This document shows, piece after piece, positions 25,491-34,642 of a DNA stretch of 64,000 bases. The notes below the pieces were generated by a model. The model was not told the origin of the DNA and ran no database searches. It saw nothing but the letters and a program-made list of their open reading frames with translations. The stretch comes from Promicromonospora soli (lineage in GTDB: Bacteria; Actinomycetota; Actinomycetes; Actinomycetales; Cellulomonadaceae). The position numbers were made by a program, and so were the translations under genes. Within the stretch, counting starts at the first letter, position 1. Each line of letters opens with the position of its first letter. The DNA is taken from the NCBI RefSeq assembly GCF_014653785.1, contig NZ_BNAS01000001.1:853898-917897 (forward strand). Reading direction: 5' to 3'.

Positions 25491-25537
25491 CGCGCGCGTC
25501 CTGCGCCTGCTCCCGGAGCAGGCGCAGGACGCGCGCG
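25491..25537. terminator. Very strong hairpin downstream of glyS
   Basis: Arms 25491-25512 and 25516-25537 pair perfectly over 22 bp around a 3-nt CCG loop. The stem is almost all G/C and no T-run follows, as is usual for actinobacterial terminators. It should work on both strands. Confidence 0.75.
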
Positions 25538-25753
25538 GCATATCTGTCCGTGGTCTCGATCGCATGGAGCGGCTGGACCGGCAAGGGGTCGCTCTCAGCG
25601 TTGCTGATCAGGACGTGCCGCGTGAAATCAGGCCCCAGACCGCCCACATCACCCGGGTGAGGTTGGCCCGATCTCAGTCATATAGTCCGACCGGGGCGCT
25701 CTGGAACTTGAACCGCGCAACATCCACCCCGAGCCCCCGAACAGGTTGGACCC

Positions 25754-26293
25754 ATGATCCGCCGAACCATCGTCACCCTCGTGAGCGTTCTCGCTCTCGC
25801 CCTCACGGCATCTGCACCGGCGCAGGCCACAACTACCTACGACACGAGGGTGACCGTCAACGCCAAGCCCGAGCCGGTCGCCAAGAACCGCACGATCACC
25901 GTCACGGGCTCCCTGAGGTACTACAAGGACGGACGGTGGCGCGTGCCCACGACCAGGGTTCTTGCCGTCGTCTTCGACCCGTCAGGAACCGACGGGCCGC
26001 GCCAGGTCGCGACCGTCACGACGGCCAGCGACGGCAGCTACGCGCGCGCGTTCACCGCGTCACGCTCGGGCAAGTGGACCGTGAAATTCGGGGGCAGCAG
26101 CTCCCTCCAGCCGCACAGCGCCTCCGACGCCGTCTGCGTCTACGCCTCGGGCAGGTGGCAGTGTCCCGTCTCGTCGACCAACCCCGACCTCGACTGCCCC
26201 GACATCGGCCGGACGGTCTGGGTCGGCTCGCGCGACTACCACCGCCTCGACGCCGACGGCGACGGCTGGGGCTGCGATGCCTACTCCTACTGA
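25754..26293 (+). CDS. Secreted protein with C-terminal Excalibur-like calcium-binding motif
   Basis: A 179-residue exported protein. The signal peptide (MIRRTIVTLVSVLALALTASAPAQA) is followed by an Ig-like beta domain (YDTRVTVNAKPEPVAKNRTITVTGSL to GKWTVKFGGSSS). The C-terminus LDCPDIGRTVWVG...DYHRLDADGDGWGCD matches the Excalibur motif DxDxDGxxCE, with the two Cys that staple it. Such domains bind Ca2+ at the cell surface. It has its own probable promoter and no operon partner; the precise role is unknown. Confidence 0.72.
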   Translation: MIRRTIVTLVSVLALALTASAPAQATTTYDTRVTVNAKPEPVAKNRTITVTGSLRYYKDGRWRVPTTRVLAVVFDPSGTDGPRQVATVTTASDGSYARAFTASRSGKWTVKFGGSSSLQPHSASDAVCVYASGRWQCPVSSTNPDLDCPDIGRTVWVGSRDYHRLDADGDGWGCDAYSY

Positions 26294-26355
26294 CCCGCAG
26301 CGGCACCGGCGAGTGCCACCGGCGCGTACTGACCACACCTTGCCCTGTGGAACAC

Positions 26356-26374
26356 TTAGGCAATGCTTACCTCA
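26356..26374 (+). promoter_or_regulatory. DtxR/IdeR-type iron box overlapping the first permease start
   Basis: The 19-mer TTAGGCAATGCTTACCTCA matches the DtxR consensus TTAGGTTAGSCTAACCTAA at 14 of 19 positions. It includes the ATG at 26363, so bound repressor would sit over the translation start. A related box lies before the binding-protein gene at 29314. Confidence 0.65.
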
Positions 26375-27409
26375 CCTGCGGCTGCGCCTGCGGGACGCCG
26401 TGAGGGTGCGGAAGCCGTAGCGCACCGCGCCCGACGCCGGACGCTCGCGTTGGTCACGGCGCTCGCCGCGCTGCTGCTCGTTGTCCTCGCGAGCCTCGCG
26501 CTCGGCGTCCGCGACATCGCCCCTGCCGAGGTCTGGCGGGCCCTGACCTCGCCGGTCGCCGGGTTCATGGACCACGACGTGGTCCTGGACCAGCGCCTTC
26601 CCCGAACCATCGTGGGCCTGGCGGCCGGGGTCGCGCTCGGCACCGCGGGCACCCTGATCCAGGGCGTCACGCGCAACCCGATCGCCGACCCCGGCCTGCT
26701 GGGCCTGAACTCGGGCGCGTCGCTCGCGGTGGTCTGTGCGGTCTGGCTGTTCGGCGTCACCTCGCCCATCGGCTACGTGTGGTTCGCCTTCCTCGGTGCT
26801 GCCGCAGCGGCCGCGATCGTGTTCTCGGTGGGCCGCGGCCAGCCGGTCCGCCTGGCGCTGGTCGGCGCCGCCGTGACCGCGCTCATCACGCCGCTCATCA
26901 CCCTGGTCCTGCTGCGCGACCAGCAGGCGTTCAACCTCTACCGGTTCTGGTCGGTCGGCTCCCTGACTGGCCGTGGCCTGGACACCGTCACAGCGCTGTG
27001 GCCGTTCATCGTGGTCGGCGTCGTCCTCGCCGCCGTCCTCTCGCACCGGCTCAACATGCTGGCCCTCGGCGACGACGTCGCCACGGCGCTCGGTCAGCGG
27101 GTCGGCACCACGCGAACGCTCGCGGCGATCGCGATAGTGCTGCTTGCGGGCACGGCGACGTCGCTCGCCGGGCCCATCGCGCTGGTCGGGCTGGTCGTGC
27201 CGCACGCGGCGCGGCGCCTGGTCGGGACGGACTACCGCTGGATCATGGGGATCGGCGCGCTCCTCGGCCCGGTGATGCTGCTCTCGGCAGACGTCCTCGG
27301 ACGGCTGATCCTCCCTCGGTCCGAGCTCGAGGCCGGCGTGGTCGCAGCGCTCCTTGGTGCGCCGGTGCTGATCGCCGTGGCCCGCAGCAGGAACGTGGTG
27401 GGAGCCTGA
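26363..27409 (+). CDS. Ferric-siderophore ABC transporter permease (FecCD family, first)
   Basis: A 348-residue permease of the BtuC/FecCD family, about ten helices. Signatures: RLPRTIVGLAAGVALGTAGTLIQGVTRNPIADPGLLGLNSGASLAVV and GPIALVGLVVPHAARRLVGTDYR. No ribosome site precedes the ATG and an iron box overlaps it, so the message may be leaderless. Its stop overlaps the next start (TGATG). Together with the next two genes and the lipoprotein at 29381 it forms an Fe-siderophore importer. Confidence 0.9.
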   Translation: MLTSPAAAPAGRREGAEAVAHRARRRTLALVTALAALLLVVLASLALGVRDIAPAEVWRALTSPVAGFMDHDVVLDQRLPRTIVGLAAGVALGTAGTLIQGVTRNPIADPGLLGLNSGASLAVVCAVWLFGVTSPIGYVWFAFLGAAAAAAIVFSVGRGQPVRLALVGAAVTALITPLITLVLLRDQQAFNLYRFWSVGSLTGRGLDTVTALWPFIVVGVVLAAVLSHRLNMLALGDDVATALGQRVGTTRTLAAIAIVLLAGTATSLAGPIALVGLVVPHAARRLVGTDYRWIMGIGALLGPVMLLSADVLGRLILPRSELEAGVVAALLGAPVLIAVARSRNVVGA

Positions 27410-28430
27410 TGAGCACCGTCACCGCCGTCGCAGACCTGCGCGCCGTCCGGCGCCGCCGTCAGACGCTCGTCGTGGCCGGCATGGTCCTCGTGGTGCTCGT
27501 CGCCGGGACCGGCGCCCTCCTGATCGGCGCGGCCGGCCTGACTCCGGGGCAGGCGATCGCCGGCGCACTGGGGCTCGGCGACAAGGGCGACGTCTTCATC
27601 ATCCAGAAGCTGCGCCTGCCCCGCATCGAGGCGGCGGTCGTGGTCGGCGCCGCATTCGGCCTGGCGGGCGCCCTGTTCCAGTCGACGCTGCGCAACCCCC
27701 TCGCCTCCCCCGACATCCTCGGGATCTCCAGCGGAGCGAGCCTCGGGGCCGTGATCGGCCTGCTCGCCCTGGGCATGTCCGGGGTAGCGCTGTCGGGGCT
27801 GGCCTTCGGGGGCGCCGGCCTCGTCGCGCTGGCGATCTGGCTGCTGGCCTGGCGCAAGGGCCTGCACTCGATCCGGTTCGTGCTGGTCGGCGTAGGGTTC
27901 GCCTACCTGTGCTCGTCTCTGGTCGCCTGGGCGATGGCCCGCGCGGAGGAGAACGAGGCGGCGGGCGTCCTCGTCTGGACCGTCGGCTCCGTGTCCGACA
28001 TCCGCGGCGAACAGCTCGCGCTCGTCGCTGCCGGGACGCTCGTGCTGCTCGGGGCGGTCGCAGTCGTCTCGCGGTCCCAGGGACCGCTCTCGCTCGGCGA
28101 CGACAACGCGCGCGCCCTGGGCGTGCGCGTGGACGCCGCCCGCGTCGGGGCGCTGATGCTCGCGGTTGCGCTCGTCGCGCTCGCCACCAGCGCCGCCGGC
28201 CCCATCGCTTTTGTCGCCCTGGTCGCCCCGGCGATCGCCCGTCGCCTGGTGAACGACGGCGGCGCGGCGCTCGCCGCGTCCACCGCCACCGGCGCGGCAC
28301 TGACCCTGGTGGCGGACGTCGTCGGGCAGCACGGGCTGCTCGGCGTCGCCGCCCCCGTGGGCATCGTCACGGGGCTCGTGGGCGCCCCCTACCTGCTGTG
28401 GCTGCTCGCCACGAACGAGAAGAGGAGCCG

Positions 28431-28434
<4 letters not shown>
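27409..28434 (+). CDS. Ferric-siderophore ABC transporter permease (FecCD family, second)
   Basis: A 341-residue FecCD permease with the matching signatures LRLPRIEAAVVVGAAFGLAGALFQSTLRNPLASPDILGISSGASLGAV and AGPIAFVALVAPAIARRLV. It is the heterodimer partner of the preceding permease and overlaps both neighbours (TGATG before, ATGA after), so stoichiometric expression is expected. Confidence 0.9.
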
Positions 28435-29243
<809 letters not shown>

Positions 29244-29310
29244 GCCGTCCGCTGGTTGAGCGTGGGTTACGTCACCCAATTCACGACAATTCCGCAACGT
29301 TGCCGTGACC

Positions 29311-29332
29311 TAATATGGTTAGGCTTACCTCA
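29311..29332 (+). promoter_or_regulatory. -10 box and DtxR/IdeR-type iron box before the siderophore-binding protein
   Basis: TAATAT (29311-29316) is a good -10. TATGGTTAGGCTTACCTCA (29314-29332) matches the DtxR consensus at 15 of 19 positions and overlaps the -10 and start region. The lipoprotein gene thus has its own iron-repressed promoter in addition to the upstream permease operon. Confidence 0.7.
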
Positions 29333-29380
29333 CATCGACCGGCGCCCGCCGGTCGTTCGTCTGAATACCCGGGAGAAACC

Positions 29381-30430
29381 GTGCGCCCTCGCCGTTCCCT
29401 AGCGGCGGCTGTCGGCCTTGTCGCCGCGTCCGCCCTTGCCCTCGCGGGCTGCTCGTCCGAAGCCCCGGCCGCGGACGGCGCGACGCCGTCGGCCGACGCT
29501 TCCGGCGCGACCGACGAGTTCCCCCTGACCATCGAGCACGCGCTCGGCGAGACCACCCTCGAGCAGGCGCCCGAGCGCGTCGCCACGTGGGGCTGGGGCT
29601 CGACCGAGGCCGCGATCGCCACGGGTGTCTACCCCGTCGCCGTCGCCGAGCAGACCTGGACGGTCGGCGAGGGCAACCTCCTGCCGTGGGTCGAGGAGGC
29701 CTACGACGAGGCCGGCGTGGAGCACCCCACGGTGCTGACCGACGCCGAGGCCGGCGCGACCGTGCCCTACGAGGAGTTCGCGGCCGCCGAGCCCGACCTC
29801 ATCGTCGCCACCTACTCGGGCCTCACGCAGGAGCAGTACGACCTGCTCAGCGAGATCGCGCCGGTCGTCGCCTACCCCGAAGGCCCGTGGCAGACGTCGT
29901 GGGACGACACCATCACGCTGACCGCCGAGGCGCTCGGCCGCAGCACCGCGGGAGAGCAGGTGCTCGCCGGCATCGACGAGTACCTCGCCGGCCTCGCGGA
30001 CGAACACCCCGAATTCGGGGGCAAGACGGTCGCCGCGATCTGGGACTCCCCGGAACTCGACGCGGTCTACGTGTACAACTCGACCGACGCGCGCGCCGGC
30101 TTCCTGGAGCGTCTCGGCTTCACGACGGCGCCGGCGGTCGACGAGCTCGATTCGACGAACGGGAAAGAGTTCACTTACACCCTTTCCTACGAGGAGTTGG
30201 ACAAGCTCGAGTCGGACGTCGTGGTGAACTACTCGGAGTCCGAGGAACTCGCTGCAGAGGTTCCGACCAGGCCCGAGCTACAGGCACTGCCTGCCGTAAA
30301 GGGCGGCAAGCTTGCTCAGCTAGTTGGCACCGTTCCGGTCTCATCCGTCGGCCCGCCGACCGCATTGTCGTACGACTATCCGGACGGTGTTCCGGCCTTG
30401 GTCGACAAGCTTGCCGAAGTCCTGGGCTGA
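29381..30430 (+). CDS. Iron-siderophore-binding lipoprotein
   Basis: A 349-residue FepB/FecB-type binding protein with lipobox ALAGC after a 20-residue signal peptide. The periplasmic-binding core shows TIEHALGETTLEQAPERVATWGWGSTEAAIATGVYPVAV, EFAAAEPDLIVATYSGLTQEQYDLLSEIAPVVAY and AGFLERLGFTTAP. The GTG start at 29381 has GGGAGAAACC upstream. The last 300 bases are clearly lower in GC than the rest. It captures a ferric siderophore for the FecCD permeases just upstream. Confidence 0.88.
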   Translation: MRPRRSLAAAVGLVAASALALAGCSSEAPAADGATPSADASGATDEFPLTIEHALGETTLEQAPERVATWGWGSTEAAIATGVYPVAVAEQTWTVGEGNLLPWVEEAYDEAGVEHPTVLTDAEAGATVPYEEFAAAEPDLIVATYSGLTQEQYDLLSEIAPVVAYPEGPWQTSWDDTITLTAEALGRSTAGEQVLAGIDEYLAGLADEHPEFGGKTVAAIWDSPELDAVYVYNSTDARAGFLERLGFTTAPAVDELDSTNGKEFTYTLSYEELDKLESDVVVNYSESEELAAEVPTRPELQALPAVKGGKLAQLVGTVPVSSVGPPTALSYDYPDGVPALVDKLAEVLG

Positions 30431-30562
30431 CGCCACGCGCACCGACCAGTCACGGTGCACCGGGCACGATCATTTTCGTTGCCCACAAGTGGATTCCCGC
30501 ATAGATTCACCCCGCCCTACCTGGACATCTAGGTACTATCCGCCCAACACGACTGGAGCCCA

Positions 30563-31108
30563 ATGCGCAAGCTCGCATTGCATCGGATCATCGCGGTGAT
30601 GGCCGCGTTCGCCTTGTCTTGCACTGCTGCGATTGCTGTTGCGCCCGCAGCCTCGGCACAGACGTGCCGGACCCACGGGGGCGGTGGAACGTTGCGAACA
30701 TGTTCCGAGGTGACATCGAGACAAGGATCGACGTTCAAGGTCGCCTACCGTGACGCGATCATCAACGACACCTCGCGCACGATCAGCGGTACTTGCAGGG
30801 CAACGGAGAGCAAGACGACGAAGCACACCGTGAGCGGGAGCCTCAGCACCGCTATCAAGGCCGGGATCTTCGCCGAGATGGATCTGACCGCCGGCTACGC
30901 GCTGGAGACGAGCCTCACGACCGGTTACGAGACGTCAGGCACGTTCAATGTGCCCCCGAGGTCCAGGATCTACTGCGACCGGGGAACTTGGGTCGAGAAG
31001 ATGAGTGGTTACAGCGTGACGACGAACCTCGGGCCTGGTGGCGGACGAGTGCGTGCGAACTGGACCTCGACCGCACCCGAGCGCAACGCCTGGAAGTTCC
31101 ACGAGTGA
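30563..31108 (+). CDS. Secreted protein, unknown family (beta-rich, possibly aerolysin-like)
   Basis: A 181-residue exported protein with a long signal peptide ending near APAASAQ. The mature part has four Cys, then a run of alternating Ser/Thr and hydrophobic residues (HTVSGSLSTAIKAGIFAEMDLTAGYALE, then TSLTTGYETSGTFNVPPRSR). It finishes with a strand containing YCDRGTWVEKMSGYSVTT. This alternation with a central amphipathic segment resembles aerolysin/ETX-MTX2 beta-hairpins, but I cannot confirm it. It shares a 4-bp overlap (GTGA) with the following lipoprotein, so the two are probably made together. Local GC is lower than neighbours, hinting at transfer. Confidence 0.6.
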   Translation: MRKLALHRIIAVMAAFALSCTAAIAVAPAASAQTCRTHGGGGTLRTCSEVTSRQGSTFKVAYRDAIINDTSRTISGTCRATESKTTKHTVSGSLSTAIKAGIFAEMDLTAGYALETSLTTGYETSGTFNVPPRSRIYCDRGTWVEKMSGYSVTTNLGPGGGRVRANWTSTAPERNAWKFHE

Positions 31109-31530
31109 CAGGAAGCTGGCGCGTCACGATCGCTACGGGCGTATTGGTCGTCGCGATCGCGACGGGCTGCACATCTCCAGGATCTGGTGCCAATCCTCAT
31201 CCGGTCCAGCCCACAGCCCCCTCCGTATCCACAGAGCCCTCGCCGCTGGCCGCCGACCTGCGGGAAGGAGAGGAGCTCATCCTGGAGCGGAACATCGACG
31301 GCTCACCGATCGAGGTTCCCGACGTGGAAGCGAGTTCGTTCGCGGTATACGTCAAGTGCGAGGGTGAAGGCGAGCTGAGCATCGTCTACGAGGGCAGCGA
31401 CTCGCCCTTCAAAGCGTCGTGCGACGGCATCCCGACGCGGGTCGAGATGCATCTCAAGTCGGCTGGCACATCGCTCTCGATCGACGATGCGCACGGGAAG
31501 AGTGGGCAGTTCGTTATCGCACGGATCTAA
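31105..31530 (+). CDS. Small lipoprotein coupled to the preceding secreted protein
   Basis: A 141-residue lipoprotein. The signal peptide WRVTIATGVLVVAIATGC gives a lipobox IATGC, followed by a Pro/Ser linker and a beta-rich domain. The domain contains LILERNIDGSPIEVPDVEASSFAVYVKCEGEGELSIVY and two Cys (VKCEGEG, KASCDGIP). No family recognised. The GTG at 31105 overlaps the stop of the upstream gene. It is plausibly a membrane-anchored partner or immunity factor for the upstream secreted protein; that is speculation. Confidence 0.6.
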   Translation: MTGSWRVTIATGVLVVAIATGCTSPGSGANPHPVQPTAPSVSTEPSPLAADLREGEELILERNIDGSPIEVPDVEASSFAVYVKCEGEGELSIVYEGSDSPFKASCDGIPTRVEMHLKSAGTSLSIDDAHGKSGQFVIARI

Positions 31531-31546
31531 CGCCGTAGCTGGACCG

Positions 31547-31577
31547 GAGCGCGCCGCCTACCAAGGGCGGCGCGCTC
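31547..31577. terminator. Bidirectional hairpin terminator
   Basis: A perfect 12-bp stem, GAGCGCGCCGCC (31547-31558) with GGCGGCGCGCTC (31566-31577), closes a 7-nt loop TACCAAG. It lies between two convergent genes ending at 31530 and 31596. Confidence 0.75.
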
Positions 31578-31595
31578 ACCTGTCTCTCGGTCGTT

Positions 31596-32396
31596 CTACT
31601 TCGCGACGCCGGGGGTGTCCAGGGCTCCGCCGTAGCGGCGGTCGCGCTTCGCGTACTCCTCGACGGCCCGCCAGAGTTGCCGCCGGTCGACGTCGGGCCA
31701 GGGCTCCTCGAGGAACACCATCTCGGCGTACGCCGCCTGCCACAGCATGAAGTTCGACGTGCGCTGCTCGCCGGACGAGCGCAGGAACAGGTCGACGTCG
31801 GGCAGGTCCGCCAGGTACAGGTACTTCTGCACTGTCTTCTCGCTGACCCGCTTTGGGTCCAGCAGCCCGGCGGCGGCGTCCCGGGCCATGGCCGCGGCGG
31901 CGTCGGCCAGCTCGGCCCGGCCGCCGTAGTTGACGCACATCGTCAGGGTGCAGAGGTCGTTGTCCTTGGTGCGCTCCTCGGCCTCCTGGAGCACGTTGAT
32001 CACGGACTTCCACAGCTTCGGACGGCGCCCGGCCCACCGGATCCGCACGCCCCACGACGCCATGACGTCGCACTGGCGCTGCATCACCTCCTGGGTGAAG
32101 TTCATCAGGAAGCGCACCTCCTCGGGCGAGCGCTTCCAGTTCTCCGTGCTGAACGCGTACGCCGAGACGTACTCGACGCCGACGTCGACAGCCCCGGCGA
32201 CGACGTCGAGCAGCGACTTCTCGCCCGCCCGGTGCCCCTCGATCCGGGGCAGGCCGCGGGAGTTGGCCCACCGGCCGTTGCCGTCCATGACGATCGCGAC
32301 GTGCCGCGGCACGAACTCCTTCGGGATGCGGGGAGCTCGCTCGCCCGACGGGTGCGGGTACGGCGCCACCAGCTGCCGGCTCGCGTTCCGGGCCAT
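31596..32396 (-). CDS. uppS: Isoprenyl (undecaprenyl/decaprenyl) diphosphate synthase
   Basis: A 266-residue cis-prenyltransferase that extends farnesyl diphosphate with isopentenyl diphosphate for cell-wall lipid carrier synthesis. Catalytic signature [31 protein letters not shown], plus [15 protein letters not shown] and the C-terminal [26 protein letters not shown]. The ATG at 32396 overlaps the recO stop (TGATG) and GGTGGAG precedes it. The recO-uppS pairing is standard in actinobacteria. Final chain length cannot be read from sequence. Confidence 0.95.
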   Translation of the reverse strand: MARNASRQLVAPYPHPSGERAPRIPKEFVPRHVAIVMDGNGRWANSRGLPRIEGHRAGEKSLLDVVAGAVDVGVEYVSAYAFSTENWKRSPEEVRFLMNFTQEVMQRQCDVMASWGVRIRWAGRRPKLWKSVINVLQEAEERTKDNDLCTLTMCVNYGGRAELADAAAAMARDAAAGLLDPKRVSEKTVQKYLYLADLPDVDLFLRSSGEQRTSNFMLWQAAYAEMVFLEEPWPDVDRRQLWRAVEEYAKRDRRYGGALDTPGVAK

Positions 32397-33142
32397 CAGC
32401 GCTCCACCATCTTCAACGATCGCAACGTTCTCTCCAGGTAGTACTGGCCGTAGGCGGCGACGATGCCGCTCGCCTCCTTGCGGTGCCGCGCGTCGGACGC
32501 GTCGGCGGTCTCCCAGTCGCCCGCCAGCAGCGAGGACAGCAGGGCGAAGGTCTCGGGGGCGGGCGCGATGGAGCCCGGCGGCCTGCAGCGCGGGCAGACG
32601 GCGCCGCCCTGCGCCACGTTGAACGAGTGGTGCGGCCCGGGCTCGCCGCACCGGGCGCAGTCCTCGAACGACGGCGCCCAGCCCGCCACTGCGAGGGCGC
32701 GCAGCAGGTACGAGTCGAGCACCAGACCGGCGTCGTGATGCCGTTCAGCCAGGGCCCGCAGGCCACCGGCGAGCAGCCAGTACTGCTGCACCGAGGGTTC
32801 GTGCTCCTGTGCGACCAGCCGGTCGGCGGCCTCCAGCATCACGGTGCCCGCCGTGTAGAGGCCGTAGTCCTGGCTGATGGCACCGGCGTACGCGCCGATC
32901 GTCTCGACCTGCGTCACCGTCTCGAGCCCCATGCCGGGCCGCGGGCTGCGGCCGGTGTGGAACTGCACGTCGACTGCCATGAACGGCTCCAGCCGCGCCC
33001 CGAACTTGGACGACGTCCGCCGCACGCCCTTGCCGACCCCGCGCACCTTGCCGTGCTCGCGCGTCAGGAACGTGACGATGCGGTCCGCCTCACCCAGCTT
33101 GTGGGTGCGCAGCACTATCGCGTCGTCTCGGTACAGGGGCAC
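32396..33142 (-). CDS. recO: DNA repair protein RecO
   Basis: A 248-residue recombination mediator. The N-terminal OB-fold [42 protein letters not shown] is intact. A four-Cys zinc motif follows (CARCG and CPRC). It loads RecA on SSB-coated DNA with RecR. GTG start at 33142; the ribosome site is weak. Confidence 0.95.
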   Translation of the reverse strand: MPLYRDDAIVLRTHKLGEADRIVTFLTREHGKVRGVGKGVRRTSSKFGARLEPFMAVDVQFHTGRSPRPGMGLETVTQVETIGAYAGAISQDYGLYTAGTVMLEAADRLVAQEHEPSVQQYWLLAGGLRALAERHHDAGLVLDSYLLRALAVAGWAPSFEDCARCGEPGPHHSFNVAQGGAVCPRCRPPGSIAPAPETFALLSSLLAGDWETADASDARHRKEASGIVAAYGQYYLERTLRSLKMVER

Positions 33143-33195
33143 ACAGCCATTCTGCCCCTAGTCACCGACACTCTCGGCCAAGCGGGGTCGAGCCC

Positions 33196-33825
33196 TCACC
33201 GCTCGACGAAGCGCGTGCCGTCCGGCGTCAGCTCCGGTTCCCACACGAACCGGTGGATCACGTGCTTCTCCAGGACGCGGCGCACGAGCAGGGCGACGGT
33301 GCCCCAGACAACGAAAAGCAGGACCGTCTGCAGGAAGTTGTAGCCGATCTTGTCGAACCCGCTGAGCGCAAGGGTGGGGATCAGGAACAGCAGGCCGAGG
33401 AACGCGGGCAGCAGGTGCACGCCTATCCACTGCACCACCGAGAGAAAGTCGATCCGGCGCTCGGCGACGACGCCGTGGAAGTCCATCACGTTGACCACGT
33501 GGTCGGCGCGCCACTTGGCGACGTGCCGGGCCACCGTCCACTGCGCGTCCCGGGCGTCAAGGGCAGAGCTGCCCGAGGGCAGCCAGATCCCGAGGATCTG
33601 GTGGATCTCGGCGGGAGTCAGGTACCCCTTGTCGAGGATCGTCAGGCTGTGCACGGGCGGCTGCCGGGTGTGCGTCGGCAGCACGAGCGCGGCCAGGAAA
33701 AGCATCACGCCGCCGGTCCCGAGCAGCCACACGAGCGCGTCCGGGAGCCACGGCAGGAGCAGGGTCGCGGTGGCGAACGCCAGGCCGCCGAGCAGCGCGC
33801 AGACGATGCGGTTCTTCATGGTCAT
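33196..33825 (-). CDS. Membrane protein of unknown function
   Basis: A 209-residue protein with two N-terminal helices (IVCALLGGLAFATATLLL, LVWLLGTGGVMLFLAALVL) and two C-terminal helices (GVHLLPAFLGLLFLIPTLAL, FLQTVLLFVVWGTVALLV). These flank a cytosolic segment of about 80 residues containing GYLTPAEIHQILGIWLPSG and DHVVNVMDFHGVVAERRIDF. No family recognised. Start ATG 33825 (or 33819). It is near but probably independent of the cyd genes. Confidence 0.6.
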   Translation of the reverse strand: MTMKNRIVCALLGGLAFATATLLLPWLPDALVWLLGTGGVMLFLAALVLPTHTRQPPVHSLTILDKGYLTPAEIHQILGIWLPSGSSALDARDAQWTVARHVAKWRADHVVNVMDFHGVVAERRIDFLSVVQWIGVHLLPAFLGLLFLIPTLALSGFDKIGYNFLQTVLLFVVWGTVALLVRRVLEKHVIHRFVWEPELTPDGTRFVER

Positions 33826-33886
33826 GGTGAGTAGGACTTTACCGGCATCTCGGCCCGCTCGGTGGCGAAAATGAGGGGCCGTCGGG

Positions 33887-34642
33887 TCAGAAGAAGAGCA
33901 TGTCCCGGCGCCCGAGCGGGCGGGACACGAGCCACCAGGCGACGACCTGCAGCGCGAGGACCACCGGCAGCACCACTATCGCCACGATCCCGAGCGTCTC
34001 CAGGGCCTGCGCGGAGATCCCGCCCTCGATCAGCCGCGGCCACGCCGCGATCGCCGTACCCACCACGGGCGCCGCGATCATCACCGACGTGACGACCACC
34101 GGCAGCGGCCCGGTGCGGCGCAGCCGCCACGCGACGACGGCGTCCCCGTGCAGGCGCGTCAGCACCACCGCCAGGATGCCGAGGCCCAGCGCGGCCAGGC
34201 CGCTCCCCCAGGCCACGCCGAGGAGCGCGCCCCAGCTCCCCGCGAGCACGATGCTGGCCACCACGAGCACCACGTCCCACACGTCCCGCCAGACATGCCC
34301 GGGACGCCGGCTGCGCAGCCAGATCCCGGCGTCGCGCAGCGCCCACGACGCGATGAGCGTGATCGCCACGGGGTAGCCGGCGTTCAGCAGGTCCGCCTCG
34401 GCATGCGGGAACACACCGACCAGCACCCCGAGCGCCGCTATCAGCCACACCTCGCCGGGCAGCAGCAGCGGCCCGACGGCGGCGAGCACCACCCTGCGCT
34501 CCGCCGGTTCCCGCCGCCGGTCGCTCCCGTCCGGGTCGCGCTCCTGCAGCAGGGTTGCGCCGGCGCCCTGGACGGCGCCGTCGAGCACCACCCACCCGGT
34601 GACCAGTGCGGCCAGGAGCACTGCCCACGCCGCTGCGTTCAT
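33887..34642 (-). CDS. cydB: Short cytochrome bd oxidase subunit II (CydB type)
   Basis: A 251-residue hydrophobic protein beginning MNAAAWAVLLAALVTGWVVLDGAVQGAGATLL, like the first helix of CydB, which normally reads like WFxLLGxLFxGYxVLDGFDxGVG. At 251 residues it is much shorter than classical CydB (about 330-380). The conserved acidic position after LDG appears as Ala. The ATG overlaps the cydA stop (ATGA). It may be a divergent or degenerate subunit; the pairing with CydA gives most of the support. Confidence 0.6.
   Translation of the reverse strand: MNAAAWAVLLAALVTGWVVLDGAVQGAGATLLQERDPDGSDRRREPAERRVVLAAVGPLLLPGEVWLIAALGVLVGVFPHAEADLLNAGYPVAITLIASWALRDAGIWLRSRRPGHVWRDVWDVVLVVASIVLAGSWGALLGVAWGSGLAALGLGILAVVLTRLHGDAVVAWRLRRTGPLPVVVTSVMIAAPVVGTAIAAWPRLIEGGISAQALETLGIVAIVVLPVVLALQVVAWWLVSRPLGRRDMLFF

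Larger units (their letters stand above)
25447..25753. other. 307-bp intergenic region: repeats, hairpin, downstream promoter
   Basis: Immediately after the glyS stop come two tandem copies of the dispersed repeat (25447-25462 partial, 25463-25482 complete), then a long perfect hairpin (25491-25537). The remaining 215 bp hold no convincing gene. A -10-like TATAGT at 25681-25686 may start the downstream secreted-protein gene. Confidence 0.6.

Noticed and set aside
29294-29303. Perfect palindrome GCAACGTTGC upstream of the siderophore-binding protein, like the LacI half-sites.
   Set aside because: Centre spacing differs (2 bp) and the gene is iron-, not sugar-related; a DtxR box with a -10 explains the promoter.
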